This document shows positions 56,921-64,000 of a stretch of DNA of 64,000 nucleotides, in pieces. The stretch covers positions 21,543,545-21,607,544 of the forward strand of contig NC_133108.1 in NCBI RefSeq assembly GCF_022965805.1, in the 5' to 3' direction. The notes beneath the pieces were generated by a model. The model saw only the letters and a program-made list of their open reading frames with translations. It did no database searches and was not told the DNA's origin. This DNA comes from Primulina eburnea. Lineage: Eukaryota; Streptophyta; Magnoliopsida; Lamiales; Gesneriaceae. The position numbers were made by a program, and so were the translations under genes. Position 1 is the first letter of the stretch, and each line of letters opens with the position of its first letter.

Positions 56921-59480
56921 TGATAAACATAAAAATTGTACATTTAATTACATTAATTAAATGTTTTATAATATAAATTGATAGTTTTTGTTTTGTTAAA
57001 TGTTTAAATATTATATGTTTTATAATAAAATTTATGAAAAAATAATTTGTTGTGTAATTATAAGTTTTTACTATTTTTACAGGTTTGATAAAATAAGAAT
57101 AACCTGGACGTTGCAAATGAGATTAAGATGATTCTTGGACCTGTAGAAAGTTAATAATATCTACAATATTGGTGACAAGCATGAGATCAAAATCTTCTCA
57201 CAATTGGGATCAAATTAAGCAATAAATAAAGTTACCAAAGGAGTTGTAGTTTTACCATGCTCTATCATTTCGACCATATCTCTCAAATTACTTGGTCAAA
57301 TGGTCAAAAACAAATACCATAATTCAAACAACTCAATTATCTATATGTTTTGTTTTATGTGGAAAAGAAAATTCGGATGAGAAGATTTTCAAAATTGATG
57401 TGTATTTTGACATAATTTCTTGGAACACCAATGAAGACTTATGTGTAAAAAAATAATATTTTATTTGTGGTTGTCTCCCCAAATTTGGCTATAAGTAGGG
57501 GTGCATTGTAATGTATTGAGATATCTCCTATTTTATGAACACACCTTTGAGTTCATAATATTTCTCTCTTTTTTTTTCCCTTTATTTCCTCATTTAAATA
57601 TAATTAGCATGTTAATTTCATATTTAAAGTTTTACACTTTAAATAATGAGTAGCTAACTTCCCAAAGTTGAGATGAAAAGGTGAAACTCTTAGCATGATA
57701 ATAAGGTTATTAAAAGGTAAGAATATATGTTTTATATTATTTAGTCATTATTTATTCTTTATGTTATATTTATTTTTTTAAGTATTATTATCCCTGCTTA
57801 TAAGTGGGAGTTTTGATATATTGTTGCATATGTTACACTAAATTCTTGGAACATTTAAATTTTAGTTTGGTATTATCAACCATTTAAAGTGGATGCCTTG
57901 ATTTATTATACATGAATATATCATAATATTATTTTCTTGGAACCATTTAAATGTTAGTTTGGTATTACCAACCATTTAAAGTGGATGCCTTGATTTATTA
58001 TATATGAATATATCGTAATATTAATTTCTTGGTACCATTTAAATGTTAGTTTGGTTTTACGAACCATTTAAAGTGAGAACCTTGATTTAGTGATTACAAA
58101 TATATATGATATGATCGGTTATTGACTAAGGAGTGTTTAGAAGGGGGGGTTGAATAAACACTTCTATGAATTTAAAAGTTCTTCGAAAAAGATAGTTCAG
58201 TTTTATTACAAACTGAACTAAATATCCCGTCGGTCAATAACAATCAGTTAAACTGAATAAGCAGTTGCGGAAAATAAACTGATTGAAAGATAGAATATCT
58301 AACTGAAAATGAAAGGCTGCAGTAAAGACAACACAATATGTTTCTGGATGTTCGGAGATTTGAATAACTCCTACGTCACCCCTTCTATCTCAAGGATAGG
58401 ATATTCACTAAAAGACTTTGATCGAGTACAACACTTGTACAGACCCACTTCAGTTAGGACTTATCTATTGCCTAAACTGAAACTCTTAGTATAATACAAT
58501 GATCTCTGTAAGTAACTGAACTTTAGCACTTGTTGAATTATCAATATTACAGAGTGCTAGTTTGCTCAACTTGTAGCCTTGATTGCTACGAATAAGTCTA
58601 ATAAGAGTGAACTGCGATTTTGACAGAGTAATAGCAAGTTTGAAATTGATAGATCGTTGTTTTTCTTCAACTGCTCTTTTGTCATATTTATAGACTTGTC
58701 TTTCAACAGTAACTTTGAATTTATGTATCCGTTGATTGCTTCTTCAATATTCCTTTGGGCAATGTTCTCTTCATTGATTGTGATACGACGTCTTAAATGC
58801 AATAGCCGAAACACATTGTTCTATGTTGTAGTGATCGAGGTGCGACTTTCCATATTCAGTTGCTGATATGATCTTTCCCGAGATATCTTCAGTTGAGAGA
58901 TTTTAATATTTTCGACTGAATGTTTTAACTGATCAGTTCTCAACTGATCAGTTTGTGTTAACTGATTTCAGTTGATAAGTCCAGCTGCCGAATCAGCTGC
59001 CGAATTTGCTTTCGCGTATTAGATGATTTAATCGATTGATTTATGTTTTTGTCAAACTCCAGAATTTAGTTTCCAACAATATATGTATATATATATATAA
59101 ATATATATATACAATAAATATTTGATAACATTTATAAGTTTTGGTATATATACTTATAAGATAATAATATAACATAATATAAATATGATTATTTAATATA
59201 TTGGAACCATTTTATTAAGTATATTTCAATAATATTCATTAATGTTAACTTTATTAAAATACAAAGAGTGGATCCTCTAATCTCAACTACTTAAATTAAA
59301 ATTTGAACAATTAAAATATACCGATTAAAGGTTCAAACAATTAAAAAAAACAAAAAACAAAAAGACATTATTGTGGGATTGTAATTACATTAGCTTCCCT
59401 GTGGATAAGATATTCGGATTCACCGAATTATACTACTTGCTGACAACATGTTCTTGTGTGCAACAATCAAAGTCGCATCA
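56921..59480 (+). repeat. Element F 3' LTR, interrupted by solo LTR K
   Basis: Starts TGATAAACATAAAAATTG and ends AAAGTCGCATCA, followed by TSD ATGAT. Without K (58107-59078) it is about 1.58 kb against 1512 bp for the 5' LTR. The excess is mainly one extra ~90-bp ACCATTTAAAGTGG repeat unit (57860-58080). Many substitutions separate it from the 5' LTR, so F is clearly older than E, H and B. Confidence 0.9.
58107..59078 (-). repeat. Solo LTR K (SIRE/Maximus-like Copia, 972 bp)
   Basis: Plus-strand ends TGATATGATCGG...TTTCCAACA; flanked by ATATA on both sides (58102-58106; 59079-59083), a perfect but low-complexity TSD. It shares ordered blocks with the L LTR: GGGGGG(G)TTGAATAAAC, TACGTC(A/T)CCCCTTCT, AC(A/T)AAA(A/G)GACTTTG, ACCCACTTCA, CTGAAACTCTTAG. 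It has two AACTGATCAGTT palindromes (58929-58960). No gene; small frames inside are chance. Confidence 0.8.
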
Positions 59481-60170
59481 ATGATTGGGAATATCGTGGG
59501 GGAGAAGGCTCCAGAGGGAGATCGTTTAAGGGTGAAGGCCCCAGAATGAGCCCGACGATCGTATTTCCACTTACTACTGCCCATCCCTATGCGCAATGGT
59601 GAGCTAAGACTGATCAGTTGACCACATGATGACACGATTACAGCTAGTCACTTTCAAAGATCAAACTTCACCCAAAAAAAGATATACAATGATAGAAAAC
59701 TTTACGATTTAATGATTTATGATTTATTTATTAGTACAGATTTATGAGAACTATTTTAAATAAAAGTATGATTTTTATGCATGTTCCTGTATATGTATTA
59801 TTTGATACTTATGGTTAGAACGTTCCGATTCATTAAACTCACTAGGTTTGGATCGTTGCAGGTGAGGATGAGATTGAGGGAGGCGCTGACGCTTGAGTGG
59901 ATCGAGTCTGACAGTACACTCTCGAGGGACATTGATTTTCCGCATTTTGTTATTAGTATTTAAAGTTTTTACGAAAATATTTTTAGGATTTTCTATTTAG
60001 GGTTCATGCTCTATTTTGAAGTTTAATTTTGGATATTTTTAATTGTTGACATATGAATTTGGTTGTTGACGATTAATGAATTTTCATGCATTTAGAATTT
60101 TGGAAATTTTGAGTTATTTTACATGGCATGTTTCAAATTTTAATATAAAAAAATGTTAGTAGGATTTTAA
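59481..60170 (+). repeat. Element D 3' LTR, piece 4 (right end uncertain)
   Basis: After the F TSD the D LTR continues: GGGAATATCGTGGGGGAGAAGG and CCGACGATCGT match 21786-21830, and CATTAAACTCACTAGGTTTGGATCGTTGCAGGTGA (59832-59866) matches the conserved LTR box. The end near 60170 is uncertain because I cannot find a clear CA end matching GACGTTTCA of the 5' LTR. The frame at 59781-59963 is not supported as a gene. Confidence 0.65.
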
Positions 60171-60189
60171 AGTTAAGAAGTATTGGAAG

Positions 60190-60427
60190 TTTACTCAACT
60201 ACTTTATTCTTTAAGTCTTGATACTCTCAAGGATCACGCTATGAAGGACTTAAAGAAACTAACCAAGGACGTGTATTCTTTGTTCACTGCTGTTGAAAAT
60301 ATGATAATAGAACCAAACACAGATCCAAAATTTGTCACCTCCTAGGAACTACTCAGCAAACGGATTAACTTTGTGCAGACAAGCCTATCAAAGAAAATTG
60401 ACATTGTGCAAAATCAGTGAGTTGAAG
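60190..60427 (+). pseudogene. Remnant M: short coding fragment interrupted by element L
   Basis: A plus-strand frame reads through a charged, helix-prone segment (HAMKDLKKLTKDVYSLFTAV) with one TAG (about 60343) and continues (ELLSKRINFVQTSLSKKIDIV) to the L insertion. It looks like a coiled-coil part of a SIRE-type env-like or gag ORF, but I could not confirm this. L is inserted here; the expected TSD base set on this side is TGAAG (60423-60427). Confidence 0.4.
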
Positions 60428-61554
60428 TGTTGAGGATCGGGTTGAGTTTAGAGGAGGGGTGAATAAACTCAACGGCAAACTTAATCGATTTTTCAGAATG
60501 ATGTGCTAGAATCCTGTTAGAGATGCTAGAGGTTTTTTGTTCAAGTTTAAAGATCAGCAGATCACAAGATAATGTGTGGAAACGATCTGTTGGTTAGTGG
60601 GTGAAAAATAGTAAAACAGAAAAGCAGTAGATGACACAGGGTTTGTTTCTGGAAGTTCGAAGATGAATCTTCTACGTCTCCCCTTCTTCTGTTTCCAAAA
60701 GGTATCACTAAAGGACTTTGGTGAATACAGTACAACAGTTGTACACACCCACTTCAACAGGACTTACCCTTCGCCTACTGAAACTCTTAGTTTTACAACT
60801 CAACTACTTGAATAATCATAAGTTCTGGAAAGGACTATTTTCCAGTTACAAATTGTTCTATTAATGAGATAGTGAAGTGAATAGCTTAAGAAGAGATAAA
60901 GAAAATAGCTAGCACAAAATGATCTCAAATGATCAAATGTATGCAATGAAGCATGTGCTGCTTTTTCAGTGTTGAGCTTTTGAGATAACTGAAAGTTCTA
61001 GCGATGCTCGAATGAAATTTTTGATTGAGATTCGTTCTCTTCACTTTTTATTGAAAAGTGCTTCGTCTTCATATATAGGCTTCATCAAACGTTCTAAAAT
61101 TTTTGATTGAGATTCGTTCTCTTCACTTTTTTTTGACTTTTCAGTGGTTCAGCTTTATTGTTGAAAATGGACCCTGCAGAATACATTAAAGCAATTAGTC
61201 TCAGTTCATACCAAAAATGGTAAGCCGTCTTAAATGTTCCCGTACAACATTAAAGGCATTTAATGAAGCAATAAATGCTAGTATCACATTGGTAGATTAA
61301 CGGTAATATTTAAAGACTTGAGATACGCAAAATTCTGCTAGTGTTTATTTCGAGTTTGTATTTCTTCTAGTTCTGGTTTTAGCTAAGAAGTAATTTGTTA
61401 AGTAGATTAAGCAGTACTTGATAAGTGCTGCTACTGGTTTTAGCGCGGTACAAGTGCTTCAGGCTTTTTGCTTATTTACATCTACTGGTTTTGTACTTAA
61501 GCCTGCATCTACTGGTTTTTTACTAGCATCTCCACAACAAAATGAATTCTAACA
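60428..61554 (-). repeat. Element L 3' LTR (1127 bp)
   Basis: Plus-strand ends TGTTGAGGATCGGG...GAATTCTAACA. It contains four CTACTGGTTTT-type direct repeats (about 61372-61520) and a 30-bp repeat (TTTTTGATTGAGATTCGTTC at 61017 and 61097). It shares ordered blocks with solo LTR K. No gene. Confidence 0.82.
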
Positions 61555-61568
61555 ATTTCCCCCTTTGT
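61555..61568 (-). other. Element L polypurine tract
   Basis: Plus strand ATTTCCCCCTTTGT, that is a purine run ending GGGGGAAAT on the element strand, right before the LTR start TGTTAGAATTC. Confidence 0.8.
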
Positions 61569-61678
61569 GGTGATGCCAAAACCTAGATGTCCCTTAAAAC
61601 GTTAGTAGAATTGAGAAAACAGATTAAGAAGCAGATAAAAGCAATTAGTATCCAAAAAATCAAGACAAGAAAATAAAA

Positions 61679-62801
61679 CTAATTTGTTCCAATATCTCTG
61701 AAAATAGCTTCATCTGGATTTTGATCCCTTCCAGAAGAATGAGGTCTGCAGCTACTCGCTCCAGTTCTATCTCCAGCATTTCTATCTCCAGCTCTATCGT
61801 CTTCCCCCTTTTTGGCATCACTTTCTTTAAATTGAGTGATCAGATCATCAACTCGTCCTGTGAGGGTTTGGATTCCCGCATTCAGCATTTCCATGTATGG
61901 TGTTTGGCTCAAAACTCTGTCTAACATATTTGTAAGAGATTGAAATTGAGATTCAATCTTGGTATCAAGGAGTTGCAGCTTCGAATCCAAGGCTTCGACT
62001 TTGGTAAAAACTGCTGAAATTGAGGAGTGATGATCAGATACGGTCTTGGTGAGATCACTTTGACCAATCAAAATGAGACCTTGATTGTGGAAAATATTCT
62101 TCTTGAACAAACTGAATTCGATAACAAATCTCGTCAAAGAGTCGCTGGTGTTTGCGACTTCTTTTGATATACGTTCTTGACTAGATAAAAGAGTCGCTGG
62201 TGTTTGCGACTTCTTTTGATATACGTTCTTGACTAGATTTGACGCGACCGCTATGATAAATGTGTTCATAAGAGAGCTGTTTGACAATCTCAGATAGATT
62301 ATGAAGTCCTCTTTGAAGAGTTTCCATGGCATATTTAAGAGCAGAGATCTCAGAACATAAAGGAAATTCTGCAAGAGCACGTTGCTTAATATCTTCCATT
62401 CTGGCGATGCGCTCAGGAGAATGCTGAGAAGAAATAGTAAGAGCAGTAGAAGATGCAGCTTCTGCTTGAGTGATAAAAGCTGGTTCTGGTTCAGTAGAAG
62501 GACCTTCTGAAGCAATAGTTTTATATGTTGGCGTCGTTTCTGGTTGTTGCAAATCAGCAGCAGGTTCAGTAATACCTCTCGGCTCAACAGCAGAAGGTGG
62601 AGTAGGCAACAGAGTTGCCATTTCAGCTTGATGAGCTTCTAAAAAATGTTCAAGCTCTGGAAGAGATGAAGAAGTAGTAGCAGTAGCAGTAGCAGTAGCA
62701 GATTCTGGAATGGATTGCATTGAAGGAGGATCAGTAGAAGTGGAAATAATTGGCAGTGTATCATCCTGTGCGGTTTGAGTCTGCACAATCGATTCGATCA
62801 C
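61679..62801 (-). pseudogene. Element L env-like ORF, C-terminal half (broken by 52-bp duplication)
   Basis: The upstream frame (62801 down to 62181) is Thr/Ser/Pro/Ala-rich, then helical (ISALKYAMETLQRGLHNLSEIV). A 52-bp tandem duplication (about 62136-62239) repeats the SSQERISKEVANTSDS segment and shifts the frame. The sense continuation is the 61679-side frame (TRFVIEFSLFKKNIF, then long coiled-coil-like KVEALDSKLQLLDTKIESQ), ending in an acidic, Gly/Arg-rich tail. This layout resembles the extra ORF of SIRE elements; no enzyme motif is seen. Confidence 0.65.
62136..62239. repeat. 52-bp direct tandem duplication in element L
   Basis: AAAGAGTCGCTGGTGTTTGC...TTGACTAGAT occurs twice at an offset of 52 bp, with no difference seen. 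Because 52 is not a multiple of 3, it shifts the env-like frame. Confidence 0.93.
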
Positions 62802-63018
62802 TTCATCAACCGATGCCAGATCATGAACAGAGATAAGTGAGGAAGATTGGGTAGGAGCTTCTTGAGGTGCAGGAGTACTAGAAACCTTGACTTCAGAAGA
62901 AGCTTTGGCCGGTTCCTCAACTGACTAAGTCTTCAATATGGCGGGGACAATATTGACACTAAATTTGGAGGCTGAGAAAAAGCCTTCTCCTTGGTAACAA
63001 TTTGCTCAGACAAAATTG

Positions 63019-63996
63019 TCAGCTGCTCCGACAAAATTTGAATGACATTCTGATAATGAAAAGAAGTAGGACCAGTAGAGCCAAATTTGACTTCAACGTT
63101 TTCAGAACAGTGTCCATATTCTGCTGTTTGGCTTGATCCAGAATGTAGTTTCTGCGATTGATGGCTTCTATCACATTTTGTGTCTTGGCAGCAGCAAAAA
63201 CCTTTTTCTCATTTTTCACAGTTTGAGCAAAAGCACCGGGAGTCCTCAAAAAAGTGATTGGATGGTAGACTCTTACCTTGAGCCAATCATCAAAGAATTT
63301 CATGTCTTCTCTGGTTGAATTATTAATTTCTTCCAGATGAAGATCGATTGCTGTTTGAATGGTTGATGTGGCCACCGGTGACTGAGACAACTCGGTAATA
63401 TTGCCTTTCCCTTTTCCAGAAGTAGCAGGGACTACTGGTTTGAAAGAAGAAGAACCAATAGCAGATTCTCTAACGACCACTCCAGAAGTTGGTCTAAAAA
63501 TTTGAGCAGTTGAAGGTCTAGATTCAATGGCTTTAGCTTTGGTGGATGGGACAGCTGGTGGAAAAACTTGTCGAAGAGGAACATCCTCTAATTCAGCAAG
63601 AGCTGTTGTTTTCTTGATACAGATGGTGGTGCGAGGCTTCTTCTTGGATGGGGTGGGAAGCAGTGAAGCTTGTTGAGTGGGTGCTGCTGATTCTTCAGAT
63701 TCCGTTTTGTCAAAATCAGACAAAACTACACCTCTTTTTCTTTTGATTTTCTTATGCCCCTCAGCCTGAGATTCCCCAATCTCCTTCTTTATAGACACAA
63801 ACTCACCAACTATTGGCTTTGGCCTTAAGGCAAGCACACTATCAGCATCAGTCATGGTGATCGAAGAGCCATCCTCTTCTGTTGTTCTAGGAAAACCAGC
63901 ATCTTGCAACATTTTTCTGATTTGCACAGCAAATCCAGTACCTTTCCTTACAACCATATCTTTCATAATTCGAAACAGAAAGCGACCCCAATCCAC
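63019..63996 (-). pseudogene. Element L env-position ORF, N-terminal part (open at right edge)
   Basis: The frame enters from the right edge. It starts with DWGRFLFRIMKDMV and KGTGFAVQIRKMLQDAG, a block I associate with the plant 'putative transposon protein' domain found in ORFs next to SIRE-like elements. It continues into Lys/Arg-rich stretches (KKIKRKRGVVLSDFD) and a helical part (DDWLKVRVYHPITFLRTPGAFAQTVKNE). A frameshift near 63080 ends the sense sequence; residues after NMDTVLKTLK are off-frame and hydrophobic by chance. Between 62802 and 63018 the ORF continues in other frames with stops. Function is unknown. Confidence 0.65.
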
Positions 63997-64000
63997 TTTC

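Larger units (their letters stand above)
35003..59480 (+). mobile_element. Element F: Athila-like Ty3/gypsy element carrying nested insertions
   Basis: LTRs lie at 35003-36514 and 56921-59480, with a perfect TSD ATGAT (34998-35002; 59481-59485). The PBS is of the TGGCGCCGTTG class and gag/RT are Athila-like (HKNATGWT, PQRRLNPRMK, SKWVSPTQVVPKKSG). Without solo LTRs I, J and K, element H and their extra TSD copies, about 9.3 kb of F remain. It is heavily decayed, with many frameshifts, a lost RT catalytic core, a tandem duplication of the PBS region and several later insertions. Between integrase and 3' LTR it has an unusual extra region (46701-47007 and 55424-56905). Confidence 0.92.
60428..64000 (-). 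mobile_element. Element L: SIRE/Maximus-like Copia element, 3' part
   Basis: Minus-strand element entering from the right edge. Visible parts are the 3' LTR (60428-61554), a polypurine tract and a degraded env-position ORF (61679-63996). Placement in the SIRE clade rests on an extra ORF between pol and 3' LTR and on the tract plus TTTGGCATCA-like motif next to it. The gag-pol region and 5' LTR are beyond the window. Confidence 0.75.

Noticed and set aside
60170..60427. A host gene exon between D and L
   Set aside because: The frame has a stop and a repetitive coiled-coil look typical of retroelement ORFs, so it is listed as remnant M with low confidence.
1..64000. tRNA, rRNA or small RNA genes
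   Set aside because: I looked for cloverleaf-type boxes and rRNA-like text and saw none; the only tRNA-related sequences are short primer binding sites of the retroelements.

Overview
The window is plant nuclear DNA, most likely from a eudicot with a repeat-rich genome. It is made almost entirely of LTR retrotransposons inserted into one another, and I see no intact host gene. The evidence is gag-pol reading frames of Ty3/gypsy type with C-terminal chromodomains, plant-type primer binding sites (TGGTATCAGAGC, tRNA-iMet type; TGGCGCCGTTG, Athila type), LTRs bounded by TG...CA, and 5-bp target-site duplications (TSDs) that can be read at seven insertions. Names A to M below are local labels.

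Layout. The oldest recognisable frame is D, a decayed Tekay-like element. Its 5' LTR is at 20031-22599, a short non-coding interior at 22600-23839, and a 3' LTR that starts at 23840 but is split into pieces at 23840-24289, 26430-27673, 34811-35002 and 59481 to about 60170. On the left, LTR C (same family as A and B) sits in the D 5' LTR. C is itself split by A (1-6475, only the pol end and 3' LTR visible) and by the full-length B (8041-19028). On the right, the D 3' LTR was hit by the LTR-type repeat G (about 24290-26429), by the very young minus-strand chromovirus E (27674-34810, TSD CATGC) and by the large Athila-like element F (35003-59480, TSD ATGAT). F carries solo LTR I (38476-41038, TSD TAATC), solo LTR J (44877-46695, TSD ATTTC), full-length chromovirus H (47008-55423, TSD AATGG) and solo LTR K inside its 3' LTR (58107-59078, TSD ATATA). 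The right edge is the 3' part of a minus-strand SIRE/Maximus-like Copia element L (60428-64000), inserted in a small coding remnant M.

How the parts work. A, B, E and H encode gag, aspartic protease, reverse transcriptase, RNase H and integrase with a chromodomain. All visible copies are broken: A by one missing base before RT, E by one nonsense codon in integrase, H by two frameshifts and one stop, B by many stops. F has lost the catalytic core of RT. Relative age from LTR comparison by eye: E is youngest (one difference seen in 1242 bp), then H (about 8 in 1770), then B (roughly 1-1.5 percent), then F and D.

Most interesting points: (1) a 201-bp GT-AG intron-like block between the gag zinc knuckle and the protease of B that is exactly absent from sister element A; (2) arrays of short palindromes just upstream of the TATA box in two unrelated LTR families, and a stem with 5-base arms and an 8-base spacer that keeps pairing while its sequence changes in the A/B/C and I LTRs; (3) an extra region in F, between integrase and 3' LTR, holding a basic cysteine-cluster frame resembling carlavirus nucleic-acid-binding proteins and a fragment of a LOG-type cytokinin-activating enzyme.
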